Shown piece after piece: positions 55,201-64,000 of a DNA stretch of 64,000 nt. The notes under the pieces were generated by a model that was not told where the DNA came from, did no database searches, and was given only the letters and a program-made list of their open reading frames with translations. Numbering within the stretch: position 1 is the first letter of the stretch; each line of letters opens with the position of its first letter. Origin of the DNA: Isoetes taiwanensis (taxonomy: Eukaryota > Streptophyta > Lycopodiopsida > Isoetales > Isoetaceae); the NCBI GenBank assembly GCA_021234155.1, contig JAJEKV010000001.1, positions 32,564,177-32,628,176 on the forward strand, read 5' to 3'. Both the position numbers and the translations under genes were made by a program.

Positions 55201-57331
55201 TGTTCTTTCTCTTCTCCCATAATGTCGTGTCATGTAACTTGCTGAGTGCTGGAGCTTTCTTACCAACCTCTCCAGGCCTGCAAAGTCAGCACCGTCATAT
55301 TCAGCTTCTGACAATAGATCTCAATTTCAAGTGTGAATAACTAACAAGTTTACCTACAAATAATTAATTCTCTAAAGGACGACCAATTCATATTTGTAGG
55401 AGATAAATCAAAATATTGAAGATTAAAGTGACTCAGTTGTTTTCTCTAGCAGCTGGAGTAAAGTATGTGGTGATACATGCTGTTCCTTTTCTTTTAAATG
55501 ACTGCTTCCAGTTCCTTAGAGCTGTCCACTACACTTTTAGAAACCCTTGAGGAAACTCCTTTGCCCCTAGGGTAGAGGTGGGTCAGATTTCCGTTTCATG
55601 GCTCATTTCATCTGATAAAGAAAAAAGAGGTTATTTGTGGTTGTGTATGATATTGTCCTTCTTAAATCCAGCCCAACCTGTTGTTCAAGTAGAGCTCTCC
55701 TGGGGGCAGGACATAGAGCAGCTAAACATCAAACACATTAACATTCCAATTCTACAAGGATAATTCTTCAATCCTGCAGATGGGCTTATTAAGAGTGTTT
55801 GCATGCATATCATGTTTTGCCTAACCTGTGGACCATAATGGCAATTCAGGGTGAAGTCCCATCATCAGAATACTTCTGCCATCTTTCAGGATAGCTGGAA
55901 GATTCTATTTGTCTTTTTCAAAAAAAAGTGATAAGCTTCCACGACCAAAAATGCTTAGCCTCATATGTTTACAATCTCAGCCAATAACAAAATTACCAAG
56001 AACAGAAGGGAAGCTAGAGAACTGAAAGAAACAGTGTTCCTGAAGTGCCAATGTCAATAAAGATACACCTCCTAAATGGATGTCAGTACAGCCCAAATGG
56101 ATGTCAATACAACACGCCAAAAAAGGAAGAAAAGAGGCAGGGCACACAAGAAATCTTTGTGAAACACAGAAGGCATCCAATTCTTCAGATCAACCAAGCT
56201 GCATGCACACAGATCAAAGGTTGCCAACCTATGATTTATTTATAACTATGTGCAGTTCCTGTCAAATATTATTTCTAGTGTTTCCTTTTCTGTATGACTT
56301 CCGTGTAGATTTGGCTAACTAGCCCTTTAAAAGGCAGGGAGGTGGTCCTAGCTGATAACGAGCATTGTATATAATTTGATTTCATAAGCCACAGAAGTTA
56401 ACACCGGAGGCCAATTCAGGTTTTTCTTTAAGTTGCTCTACACTTTACTTTCCACCTAAAGTATCTACCTTGTCAGTTTAATATTATGATCAACCTCACA
56501 TCAGACAACAGGTCTCTCATGTCGTCTATAAACCAGTACTCTGGGGAGTAATGCTTTTATGCTCGTTGGAAGTCACTTCTCTCATCAGCTTCTTTTTCTT
56601 GCAACCGGTTTTTTTGTACAAGTGCTTTCCACATAAAATGGGTTCCTCTATTATACATTGCATGTGCAAAATGGTTTAAAGACTTACAGAAAATAGCGGT
56701 ACAGAAGCCGTCGAGCCTGTTTTGCAGGCAATTTGGCAGTCCCGTCTGCATATTTTAGGTAGATATATTTTACTGCCTTATTTTGCCCCTCAGGTGTTTC
56801 GTAGTTCATGCTAATAAACTTTCCCACGCCGACTCTTTTATGCACCACATAGTCCCCTCGAACCAATTGTTCGGGGTCTACCGTGTAGTCACTGCTAACA
56901 TCGGCTCTTCTCATGAAGGATTTTAGTCCTTTTTCCCTGCGCTCTTTAATAATATTCTGCAGCATTTTAAGCTCTTCTCTGTCCAATGCCACCGGAACTT
57001 TGGGCTCCTCCTCCAACTGCTCCCGTAATTTCTCTATCCAATTTATCTCACATGCTTGAATATTTGTTTCACTGTACAAATGCATTCTTCCTTCTTCATT
57101 TTGAGCTTCCAGGTAATCAAACGAACCCTGCTGCTGCTGTTGTTTCTGCTGATCACCAAGCAATGCTTGCTCGCAGCTCGCTGGCTCTAATAATCTACTT
57201 ACAGCTGTCAATCTCGCGATGGTTCTACTAGTGATTTGCTTTGCGCAACAATGTAGAATGAGCATGTGCATGGGCGTTCGAGATAGCCGGCTCGTAGCCG
57301 GGAAGGCTGCCAAATGAAGAGGCAACTCCAT
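36803..57331 (-). CDS. Transcription-repair coupling factor (Mfd-like DNA translocase), plastid type
   Basis: Exons, 5' to 3': 57331-56688, 55277-55046, 54846-54601, 53627-53493, 46868-46744, 45312-45173, 44884-44814, 43537-43376, 38622-38536, 38084-37911, 37714-37670, 37605-37462, 37388-37203, 36922-36803. Together they give 2,511 bases in frame: 836 codons and TAA, close to the ~820 aa I recall for the Arabidopsis homologue. All introns are GT-AG. Exon 1 holds a likely organelle-targeting N-terminus and the RNA-polymerase-interaction (CarD-like) domain, [12 protein letters not shown] at about residues 160-180. Superfamily 2 motifs follow: Walker A G-D-V-G-F-G-K-T (314-321), D-E-E-Q (416-419), S-A-T-P-I-P-R-T (442-449) and R-G-R-V-G-R in exon 9 (587-592). 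A TRCF-type C-terminal domain closes the protein (about 670-836). Bacterial Mfd displaces stalled RNA polymerase and recruits repair; the plant role is inferred. No UvrB-like N-terminal module is present, as in plant relatives. The exon 7 donor (gtggtt) is weak. Confidence 0.9.
38835..38935 (+). repeat. LINE/SINE 3' tail in TRCF intron 8
   Basis: It contains 'ggtctcatagaccctatggg' and then 'cagatgttaaaagaatcttt' with a T/C-rich end. This is the same 3' signature (inverted ggtct/agacc pair, gacgttaata-like box, ttctttc tail) as at 43170, 44480, 47340 and 48230. Confidence 0.6.
40012..40452. mobile_element. Inverted-repeat MITE, about 440 bp, TRCF intron 8
   Basis: The left arm gggaaaattccaaata... 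continues to 'cccctcaagtttgcaaa'. The right arm 'tttgcaaacttgaggggg' continues to '...tatttggaattttctc', so about 35 bases pair at each end. The interior has no coding frame. It abuts the truncated copia RT on its right, so it may have landed in that element. Confidence 0.75.
40457..41010 (-). pseudogene. Ty1/copia reverse transcriptase fragment, TRCF intron 8
   Basis: On the minus strand a frame of 86 residues has [13 protein letters not shown] (copia motif A) and M-Q-Q-P-P-G-F, then [14 protein letters not shown]. These are hallmark copia RT boxes. Upstream, in other frames, are N-I-V-G-A-K-W-V-Y and K-S-R-L-V-A-T-G. The catalytic Y-x-D-D, RNase H and LTRs are missing, so it is an old 3'-truncated remnant. 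Sequence to about 41400 may be the integrase-RT linker. Confidence 0.8.
41805..41885 (+). repeat. LINE/SINE 3' tail in TRCF intron 8
   Basis: It shows 'ggtctcatggaccccatc', 'tgtagacgttcataaatc' and a (ctttctttc) tail, the same signature as its neighbours. Confidence 0.6.
42000..43253 (+). repeat. Head-to-tail array of three LINE 3'-end units, TRCF intron 8
   Basis: Units of about 42000-42360, 42361-42825 and 42826-43253 each carry the end of an ORF with a basic stretch and K-H-K-(E/K)-S-F-Q. Each finishes in a tail with 'gggtcttac' or a relative, 'agacgttaataaatct' and (CT)n. Units 2 and 3 are nearly identical over about 330 bases. The (CT)n tails are at about 42738-42826 and 43210-43253. 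Frames reading R-E-R-E on the minus strand come from the microsatellite. Confidence 0.75.
44270..44550 (+). pseudogene. LINE C-terminal fragment and 3' tail, TRCF intron 7
   Basis: The plus strand codes [16 protein letters not shown], then E-N-K-S-D-I-T and V-A-K-K-T-K. This nearly repeats the C-terminus of the frame at 47413-48162 on the other strand. It is followed by 'ggtctcatagacc', 'cgtagacgttaatataatct' and a ttctttc tail. Confidence 0.7.
45684..45727. repeat. (GGTA)n microsatellite
   Basis: About ten tandem GGTA units with one interruption (gcta) lie in TRCF intron 5. Confidence 0.95.
45838..46372 (-). pseudogene. Copia-type gag fragment, TRCF intron 5
   Basis: Two overlapping minus-strand frames contain [24 protein letters not shown] and [14 protein letters not shown]. 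The pattern 'L-D-G-x-N-Y-x-x-W' is typical of the N-terminus of copia gag. A related fragment in the other orientation is at 53943-54384. Confidence 0.65.
47330..48170 (-). pseudogene. LINE C-terminal ORF with 3' tail, TRCF intron 4
   Basis: A 249-residue minus-strand frame (48162-47413) begins with non-LTR C-terminal features: [14 protein letters not shown], then R-I-C-R-L-C and Y-Y-E-I-R-G-R-F. It ends with the basic [16 protein letters not shown] segment. The tail follows at 47400-47330 (complement of 'gtctacgagagacc' and a gaaagaaag run). The expected E-x-E-x-H-F-x-x-x-C zinc residues are partly lost (T-L-S-L here). The copy is truncated upstream, with no RT visible. Confidence 0.65.
48220..48560 (-). 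pseudogene. LINE 3'-end copy, TRCF intron 4
   Basis: The minus-strand frame 48560-48357 has [17 protein letters not shown]. It is followed at 48290-48220 by the complement of the tail motif (tagggtctatgagacc). Same family as 44270 and 47330. Confidence 0.6.
48870..49124 (-). pseudogene. LINE C-terminal zinc-motif fragment, TRCF intron 4
   Basis: The frame contains L-E-I-E, then [17 protein letters not shown]. This is the conserved zinc-binding-like end of the same non-LTR family, closely matching 47413-48162 but with the cysteine/histidine part better kept. Confidence 0.65.
49371..49620 (-). pseudogene. Copia RNase H fragment
   Basis: The minus-strand frame has D-P-A-F-H preceded by a D-N-like segment and followed by K-T-H-S-I-L-K, in the style of the copia RNase H end (D-N-x-x-A-I ... 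N-P-x-F-H-x-R-T-K-H-I). Its plus-strand 'tccattttgatca' to 'gcaagcaaccac' block recurs at 52209-52265 right of the gag-only element. Confidence 0.4.
49760..49764. repeat. Target-site duplication ATTCA, left copy
   Basis: The five bases before the TG of the left LTR are repeated exactly at 52203-52207. Confidence 0.85.
49765..49929 (+). repeat. LTR, left copy
   Basis: It shares 'tgttagatctatatg', 'acatggcactcttcat' and 'catgatacgttacaatgtct' with 52017-52202, which is about 20 bases longer because of small indels. Confidence 0.85.
50367..51649 (+). pseudogene. Copia-like gag plus coiled-coil region of the short LTR element
   Basis: In shifting frames the plus strand reads [14 protein letters not shown] (about 50546-50590), then a helical gag core with [23 protein letters not shown] and A-F-H-G-L (50703-51002). 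This matches the UBN2/copia gag pattern. After a stop at 51001 other frames continue with 'RNAxK'-type and M-E-A-E-A-R-Y-K sequence. A 134-residue leucine-rich coiled-coil frame follows at 51245-51649 that is not a pol domain. I see no CCHC knuckle. The coiled coil may be an extended gag or a captured host segment. Confidence 0.65.
52017..52202 (+). repeat. LTR, right copy
   Basis: It starts TGTTAGATCTATATG and ends GTCTACA, and is followed directly by the duplicated ATTCA. Confidence 0.85.
52203..52540 (-). pseudogene. Copia-derived fragment, right of the gag-only element
   Basis: The complement codes V-G-Y-S-D-A near 52340, then T-S-G-Y-F-L-T-L, a contracted version of the copia RNase H start. 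The block 'tccattttgatca...' resembles 49530-49620. The segment at about 52440-52540 resembles 55600-55700 in intron 1, so it belongs to a dispersed repeat. Confidence 0.4.
52584..52841 (-). pseudogene. LINE C-terminal fragment, TRCF intron 4
   Basis: The frame contains [16 protein letters not shown], matching the [10 protein letters not shown] motif at 48870-49124 with the His replaced by Arg. Confidence 0.55.
53943..54384 (+). pseudogene. Copia-type gag fragment, TRCF intron 3
   Basis: The plus-strand frame reads [26 protein letters not shown] and, after a frameshift near 54175, F-E-P-I-I-T-A-I. These are typical copia gag landmarks and match 45838-46372. No LTRs are recognised. Confidence 0.65.
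55278..56687 (-). other. TRCF intron 1 (1.4 kb)
   Basis: It is bounded by donor gtaagt and acceptor ttgcag relative to the minus-strand gene. Inside, about 55600-55700 resembles 52440-52540, and near 56080-56115 'aaatggatgtca' is repeated. No gene is visible. The open frame 55578-55763 is part of the repeat. Confidence 0.6.
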
Positions 57332-57725
57332 AGCCAGAATGCTAGACTCGGTTGCCAGTTTCCATTTGTTAGATATTATGCATCTCCGTCATAACAACTC
57401 CATAGCCAGAATGCTTGGATTCTGAGGTTTATAAATGGAAAGGTTTACGAAGCTCATAACTTATCCGTGTTTTTTCTAAATTTAAAGAAAACATTCGTCC
57501 ACGTCGGCATTGAACGAAATGTTTTCGACGTGAAGCTCTTCGCAAAGGCAACATGTACCTAGGGGAGGGTGCCCTTCTTCCGCCCAACGCCCATTTTTCG
57601 CCCATTTTTTGCCCTTCCTTCGCCCACCCTTTGCCCTTTTTACGCCCACCTATTTCCTCCATTTGGACCTCCGACGCTTGGCGACACAGCAGATTTTGGC
57701 GACAGGGCAGTAGTTCCGGTAGGCT
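57332..57725. promoter_or_regulatory. Probable bidirectional promoter of TRCF and a divergent gene
   Basis: This is about 390 bases between the TRCF ATG (57331, minus) and a plus-strand ATG (57726). It contains a run of related words around 57585-57650 (ttcgccca, ttcgcccat, ttgccct, acgcccacc), clearly richer in C than the surroundings. I see no TATA box in a convincing place. Short overlapping frames here are due to the pyrimidine run. Confidence 0.45.
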
Positions 57726-58346
57726 ATGGATGCGATGGAGCAGCAGAGAGGAGCTCCTCTTAAGGTTGCCATCAGGTTTGTTTTTCTTCTAGGATTGCTT
57801 CATCACACCGGCTTTCTTGTGTACTCCTCCAGCACACTGGTTATATGAATATCCTTGTTCTTTCCTTGTACCAGCTTCATCACACTGAATAGTTATTCTT
57901 GATCTATACTCTTACCACAACTGACTTGCTAAGAAGACCTCTGTTTTTTTTCTCTATCATCTCAACAATTCATCATTGATCTTTTGCGCAACATAGGTAC
58001 TTCGCCCTTGCTTATCCAGTCCTCTGTCCTTTTATCTATTACCTCGACAGTGCATCATGATCATTGGTATATCACTTCAGATAAAAAATACATATTGATC
58101 CTCATTGCTCTGTAGTCCAGTTCTCAAAAAATTGTCAGGTTGATTTAGTTGCTGATGTGGAATCACCTGGAGCACAGTGACACTCAGTTGACTAAGGCAC
58201 AGCTACTAGATTTGTGTAGAATGAATAGTAAGACCCTGGCAAAGATAGAAATGACCCAAGCAAGCATAAAGAAATTTCTGTTACATCTCCAAGGGGCTGA
58301 AGCTTTTAGCAGTGTTGAAGATAGTGTTCTTTACCAATTCGGATAA
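57726..58346 (+). CDS. Possible start of a divergent plus-strand gene
   Basis: An ATG at 57726 opens a 50-base segment (M-D-A-M-E-Q-Q-R-G) ending in a good donor, CAG|gtttgt, at 57775/57776. A later frame at about 58143-58346 codes for some 65 residues (including K-A-Q-L-L-D-L-C-R-M-N-S-K-T-L) that look helical, with an end at TAA. The phases of the two segments do not fit directly, so an intermediate exon or another donor (AAG|gttgcc at 57765) would be needed. I do not recognise the protein. It is supported mainly by its position beside a promoter-like region. Confidence 0.25.
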
Positions 58347-60848
58347 TGATAAAGACTCAAATGACGATTTATAGCTCAATCAGGTAATTGAACCTTCTAC
58401 TCCCATGCATTTTGGCTGTTACATGCTGAGATATGTGTGAGATATATCTTTAGACAACTGGGCATACAGATTGAATAGAGGACATCAAAAAATCTTATTC
58501 CTATATTACGTTTGCAAGGTTGGAACTGTACATCCACCTCCTAATCTTCAAGAAAGATTTGCAACACAACCTTGCATGTTTTTTCTTCAGTTTTTCTTGG
58601 TCTTTTTTCGTTAGATCCATCACGACTTCATGCATTGTTTTGTTGGTTGCATTCTATTTTTAGGCTTGAATCGACATTGGTTTCCCGATTTCGGCCTTTG
58701 AAGGTATCCAAGCCCTTCAAGCGATCGGATAATAATAGATCTTGAAACTTCGGACTTTTGATGGTTTCTTTTCACCTTTGTACATTTTGCAAAGTGTAGT
58801 ATGCCACTACATGATGTGGCATTCTTCAATTGCCAAAAAGCGATTTGATACCAACCCTTTGCAAAATGTTATGACATGGAATTCGATTGATTTTGATATG
58901 TACATCGTGGGAAGTTAGAAGAAGCCTAGAAGCTACTTCAACGGATGCCTCGGTTTAGTTTCATGGGATTCTATTATAAAAGCATATGCACGGCATGGGT
59001 TCTGAAAGCACGCCCTTTATAACTTCCGGCTAATGCAAGCGAAGGGTTTTTGCCGGACACCATTACATGTGCCACTCATCTTTCGCACTAGCAAAGAGGC
59101 AAACAAAGTCGCGAGCCCCTTCGTTAAGATGAATTCTAAACTTGACTGTTTCTAGTCCCAAGTGTTTTGACTCATTACCATCCAATGTGTGCACCGAGGG
59201 TGGACATCATTTTGAACAAGAAGTCATTTTGAGAAAGGTGCCAAAGACAAGGGACGACCATGGTGTCATATTGTGCAGTGCATAAGGTATGCAAACAAGT
59301 TGGAGTCCTACTATATTACCATGGCAACAGCAATGAACCATCTGCATAGCATAAGAAGAGACAGAATGGATCAACAAAGAAGTACACAAGCAAATGAGAC
59401 CCTTAATCTACGCAAGCAGCAACTGTATAATTTTTGCCGAAGTTGATTGAAAACAAGTTATGTAAAGGATACAACACAGCTTTTACTAAAAGTCCAGAAA
59501 GCTCCAATGAGGTTCATTAATACATAACTGATGATCAACTCTGCACGTTAAGTTCTCACTTATCAAATTCCTTAGGTCTTCGTTAGATAGATAACTGTTA
59601 GATAGATAACTGGAAAAATACTCAAATACATCAAGATATGTTGTTTGGATGGTTTACACTGTGTTAACCTTAGACCATGAAGGTTGGAAACCTTAGAGTT
59701 ATGGTGGAGATTTAGGGCCATGCCAGGCTTCTAGAATAGTGTGAGACATATATCTATAAAAAAAAAAGTTGATGTATAATTAGTGTTGCCTTGCAAGTAG
59801 ATAGTTGGCTCTTGAAGGCTCTAATATAGTCCGTTGAAGGTCCCATGTGGTCCATTGGAAGGTACTTAGTGGTCCATTAAAGGGCACTTTGTGGTCCGTT
59901 GAAGGGTACATGTGGTCTATTGGGGTTAAATTAGCCTCCTGACTTAAAACCTTCCTAGCCAACTCCAAATTTATCGAAAACTCTGTTGTATGGGATCAAT
60001 TGAAACCTAAGAACTTAAGCTTCAATATGGTAATAAAATATGTTTCTTTAAGTGGGCGCTTCATGGGCACCCTCCCCTATGGGGAATGGAGGTTGGGGGA
60101 CATTAGAGTGGGTTCACATGTGACACTCATGCCATCACAACCATGACGGTTGGCTGTTCACATGCAATAAAAAATTGGACATGGTTATGGTGGACGATGG
60201 TCCATTATCCTATGTGGCACGACATGAGTCCTACGTGGCGTAAAAGGGCCTGCCATTTTACATGATGGTATCACGACCTTCATAACCGCCACGTCTGCAT
60301 TATGACCCGTAATCTCAGGTGTGTGACCTGTAATTTTAGAAAGAAATCTTGTGGAGTCTAGACTGTGGAATGCGCCTTCGCTATTTGAAGCAATGTCCGA
60401 TGAATCCAGGTTTCAACGACTTCATCTTCCTTTTTCATCATTTTGAATGTTATTATTTTGATTAACCATCTCCAGGGGCTAAAAATATATAATGCTAGGA
60501 TCTTATTATCTTTAAATATGTAAAGATCGTCTGATCTCCAAATAGCAAAAGAGGGATTTGAAAAAGAACGGGTTGTAAATGCGTAATCATGCCAAATGTG
60601 GCTCGGTACTAGAGGCTTGCAAAATATTTTACAAGGTGGGCTTGCAAAAGATCTATCCACTGGAAATAGTATCTGCTGCTATTCTCAGGCCAGCTGTGGT
60701 AGGAAAAGAAAATGTTAACTGTCTATATAGAAGGGTGGTTGTATCCCAAAATTATGTGGGATTTTCCTACGATCACATCATCACTTTCAGAATGACATAA
60801 TATATAATATAAAAATGTCATAATGCATATAATTTGGTTTTGTATAGG
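58347..60848. other. Intergenic region with a short tandem repeat
   Basis: No gene is recognised. At about 59827-59925 a unit of about 23 bases, of the form gtggtccgttgaagggtac, occurs four to five times with changes. A minus-strand frame at 60358-60660 (100 residues) is Trp/Phe-rich but matches nothing I can name. Confidence 0.4.
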
Positions 60849-61844
60849 ATGTCAGCACCAACTGCCCATCAAACAGCACTAAGGTTGCCTTCTTCCTCAG
60901 CAATTCAAGTTGAACAATGGAGAGAAATGGGCAGCGTGGTTGGGGGTCCAAGCTCCAGAATTTGGACATTGGACGAACTTTTAATTCTTAACAATGCTAA
61001 GAAACAAGGTTGGATGACTCAGAGACATGGAACACCCCTCCAAAGAAGCTGCAACAGCAATCAACGATGGGAAGCAGTAGCAGGGCAAGAATTAGAACAT
61101 TAAAAATTGATTATTGATTTGTTCATTACACATATTAAATGATTTTTCTTTGTTGTTGCATAGGTACTGTCATGTAGGTGTTTCCCGCACGTCCATCCAA
61201 TGCACAGCGTAGGGAGAACGACTTGCCAAAGACATTTCATAAGCAATTGTTTGATGCAATGCAGAGCTGGCTAGGAGGTAGAGAAGCTTGCAATCCCCAA
61301 CATATCGTGACCGAGAACATGCCAGCATCTACACCACGAAGTCGGCCTGTTTATAGCTTCCCTCCAGATTCACATTACACTCAACCACAAACCAACCAGC
61401 CAGAGAATGAGACTCAAAGCAATCAGCCAGAAAATGAGGCTCAAAGCGATCAGCCAGAAAATGAGACTCAGAGTAATCATGGTCAGCATTAATCTTTTGC
61501 AATTCATGTTATATGATTTTCATTGTTTCGCATGTTTTACATTTCATTTTCAACCAGTTAGTAAGGAGAACATTTAGGACAGATAATCTAGTGGAAGGAA
61601 ACGCAAGAGGAAAAGAGTAGATGCTTTAGATGATGTATGTGCAGCAGTGAGCGCGTCGTCCTATAGCATGGCTACACCCATTTCAGAATCTTCAAGATTC
61701 ATCTCGGTATCTCAAGTTGAAGCATTGAAACAAATGTCAGAAAGCGAGATGGAAGCAATGAGAAAAATGCACGATGCTAGTCTCCAAGTAGAGATCCAAG
61801 TTGCAAAAATCCTTGTTGAAGCCATCAAGTCGTTGAATAAGTGA
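60849..61844 (+). pseudogene. Myb/SANT-like (trihelix-type) gene, broken or multi-exon
   Basis: The first frame (60849-61100) has W-T-L-D-E-L-L-I-L-N-N-A-K-K and then N-Q-R-W-E-A-V-A, the start of a Myb/SANT-like DNA-binding fold. The continuation (Y-C-H-V-G-V-S-R-T-S-I-Q-C) appears at about 61165-61205 after an acceptor-like gcatag, but in a frame that soon stops. A frame to 61492 carries a Q-P-E-N-E-(T/A)-Q-S repeat (about 61395-61480). The last piece (about 61590-61844) has a nuclear-localisation-like K-R-K-R-K-R and a helical end. Such proteins occur both as host regulators and as the second gene of PIF/Harbinger transposons. The frame changes suggest decay, or exons I cannot delimit. Confidence 0.45.
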
Positions 61845-62974
61845 TATGTGTGTTCACTTCATTATCTGAATTTGTTCAGATCGACACAAATTGACATTGC
61901 GTACGCAATACAAATGATTTCAGAAACTGGCATTGTGTATGCAACAAAAAACTGACATTGTGTAATTTTCTTTACTTGTAACTTTCTTTACTTCGAAAAT
62001 GGAACTCTGGATCTGCCCAGTATTGGAGCTAGATAAAAAACATGTTGTGCTAACATAAAACCTTAGGTTCCACCTATAGAAGCAGCTTTAGGTTCCAGAA
62101 CATATAGAAACAGTCAGGAAGCAAGCTGTGGAGATTGTTCTGGAATCTAAGGCTGTTTTATATATATAGGAGATTGTTCTAGAATCTAAGGTTGTTTCTA
62201 TATATATATTTTTTTCATTGGGAATATATTTTTTCATTGGAGCTGCACTTTTATCTTTTAGATTTATCATCTGGTTATTATGTTGATCTGCGGCTAGAAA
62301 GTTCGTTTATATCGACTGCCCATAGACAAGCACAGGGTTAAAGTTGGTTTAAGTTGGCTGGTCAAGTCAGGAATTGAATCCTTATCATATGTACAAAACA
62401 GGTCATTGGATATTGATCAATCCAGACATATGAACCAATAGACTTTGTATTTAACACTTTAAAGGGTTACAGCATCTGCCATATGTTATACAGATTCAAA
62501 TTTGGAGTTGGATTGTCCTCCTTTCCCTATTGCATTTTTTAATTACAAGTTCATTTATTTATAAAGTTTCTATGCATGCTGCTGATTTGGGTGCTTCAAA
62601 TGTCTAAGTTCATGGCTTTTAAGTTAAAGTTTACTTAAGCTTTTGTAGAATTAGGCCATGCAGTGAGCAAACTAGTAATTATCTTCCTTCCCCTTGTTTA
62701 CTATTGTAGCCTACAACAAGCAAGAGCATGAAATTTAATGATATACCACCAGCCAATTAATTTGTTTGTGATGCCCAGGGGCAAATCCCTGTTTCCCAGT
62801 AAGCTGGTACCAGCAACTTGAAGTTCATTCTTCCTGAATCAAGTTGTTTAGGTCAGTGCGATGCAACTCACATACGAATTTGTCAAATGAACATCGTAAT
62901 AGCGCAGGTGGAGTTAGAACATGTCCTGGATGTCCTGGACTCATATATGACGGATCACTTCTTAAGTGTTTAGT
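61845..62974. other. Non-coding stretch, no gene recognised
   Basis: A/T-rich. 'ttctagaatctaaggttgtt' and a close variant occur at about 62135-62200 with tatatata tracts between. No protein or RNA gene is seen. Confidence 0.4.
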
Positions 62975-63600
62975 CCACCAGTTTATGTCAATTCCTTGAT
63001 CTTGTTCCTCATGCCTAGCTCAGTTTTGCCTCTTCGACTTCATCACAGGTCTTCCCCGAACATCTAGGGGCCATGATGCCTTGATGGTGGTGGTCGACAA
63101 GTTGTCAAAGATACATTTCTTGCCATGTAAGACCACAAACAAGGCCCTAGATACAGTCTTGCTTTTTGCGAAGGAAATCTTCAGATTGCATCAGATGCCT
63201 AGAGGGGTCATCTCAGATAGAGAAGCGAAGTTCGTAAGTGCCTTTTGGAAGGATTTCCTCAACCCAATCAGCACCAAGCTTTGTGTGAGCACATTGTATC
63301 ATCCCCAAACGGATGGTCAGACAGAAAGGACAAATAGAATATTAGAGGACATGTTGAGACACTATGTTTGAAACAAGCAATCTAAGTGGGAGAATTATAT
63401 TTACTTGGTTGAGTTTGCATATAATAGCATCAAGCAAGAATCATCCCAGATGTCCCCATTTATGATCAATTATGGCTATCAATGCCTTACCCTAGTTACT
63501 TGGCACGAGCTGAGATGGAACACGCCGAGACTGTAGCAGGACAATCGTCTCTTATGAGGGAGGAACCTGATGTATAAGGGCTGGTTGCTCGCGTACAGAA
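62975..63600 (+). pseudogene. Ty3/gypsy integrase core fragment
   Basis: The frame reads D-F-I-T-G-L-P-R-T-S-R-G (about 63035-63070) and V-V-V-D-K-L-S-K. The second Asp is in I-S-D-R-E-A-K-F-V, and the glutamate region is Y-H-P-Q-T-D-G-Q-T-E-R-T-N-R (to about 63335). A TGA at 63369-63371 interrupts it, but coding continues with S-K-W-E-N-Y-I-Y-L-V-E-F-A-Y-N-S, then shifts frame near 63480. These are chromovirus-type integrase boxes, distinct from the Tat-like element at 16667. No RT or LTR is visible. Confidence 0.85.
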
Positions 63601-64000
63601 ATGGCTAGAATCATAGATATACTCCTTCTTGAATATGCACATTTTTTTTTATCTCCGATGCAGACATAATATAGAAGTCTAACATTGGCAATTCCATCTC
63701 AGTATTGTTGCAAGCAAGAATTTGCCAATCCTAGAATTTAGAAAGGAAGCCCGGCTGCATCCCTTCCACAGATGGAACTGCCATTCGCAAAACTTCTCCA
63801 ACTCCAAGAACATTGCAGCAGGGCCAAGCACTAGTCTTTATGCCTAAAGCACGACTCTCCTCTCTATCGGCATTCCCCAGCATCTAAGCAGCCATTCGTA
63901 ACAGCCCTTTCACCTAAAACCCTAGAGCCTACCTGCAGTTTCAGCACAAGTCGCTCATGCCATCGCTCCCTCAGGCCATCGCTGCCTCCAACAGCATGCA
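63601..64000. other. Non-coding end of window
   Basis: No gene is recognised. A telo-box-like aaaccctag at 63917-63925, followed by repeated 'ccatcgctccctcaggccat' wording at the edge, would suit the leader of a plus-strand gene beginning beyond the window. Confidence 0.3.

Overview
The window looks like nuclear DNA of a land plant, most likely a non-seed plant such as a fern. Most of it is transposon-derived. The only long host gene needs 14 spliced exons with introns up to 6.6 kb and encodes the plant (plastid-type) transcription-repair coupling factor. The transposon mix also fits: a Replitron-type HUH transposase, reported at high copy in non-seed plants; a transposase of a family I know mainly from mosses, lycophytes and ferns; and Ty3/gypsy, Ty1/copia and LINE remains. 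The placement is inferred from gene content, not from a search.

Layout. 0-5.6 kb: a truncated foldback element, a decayed Replitron on the minus strand (455-2314), a complete foldback element (2417-2997), a 57-bp tandem array, other dispersed repeats and a 312-bp tandem duplication. 6.3-8.0 kb: a small, apparently intact two-exon gene (181 aa) whose domain resembles the N-terminal region of the transposase further along; its intron holds a ~363-bp tandem repeat. 8.1-12.4 kb: a hairpin MITE, an unknown minus-strand gene (8504-9001), GC-rich palindromes and a lightly damaged DDE-type transposase (9321-12372). 12.7-16.6 kb: a decayed L1-like LINE.

16667-26646: a nearly complete Ty3/gypsy (Tat-like) LTR retrotransposon on the minus strand, nested in or next to the LINE. 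It has 1.9-2.0 kb LTRs, a perfect 5-bp target-site duplication, a tRNA-Gln-type primer site and an extra RNase H between protease and reverse transcriptase. 26.7-36.8 kb: largely non-coding repeats, a second foldback copy with its centre flipped, a third partial copy, and two isolated exon-like segments, one coding for a leucine-rich repeat.

36803-57331 (minus): the TRCF/Mfd-like gene. Its 14 exons join in frame to 836 codons plus a stop. The introns carry a short gag-only LTR element with a perfect target-site duplication (49765-52202), copia gag, RT and RNase H fragments, a MITE, and at least seven recognisable 3' ends of one LINE/SINE family in both orientations. 57.3-57.7 kb: upstream region of TRCF, probably shared with a divergent plus-strand gene. 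58-64 kb: short tandem repeats, a broken Myb/SANT-like gene and a Ty3/gypsy integrase fragment.

There is no operon-like organisation. Apart from TRCF, the 181-aa gene and possibly the 8504-9001 gene, what I recognise is mobile DNA at different stages of decay, with several nested insertions.
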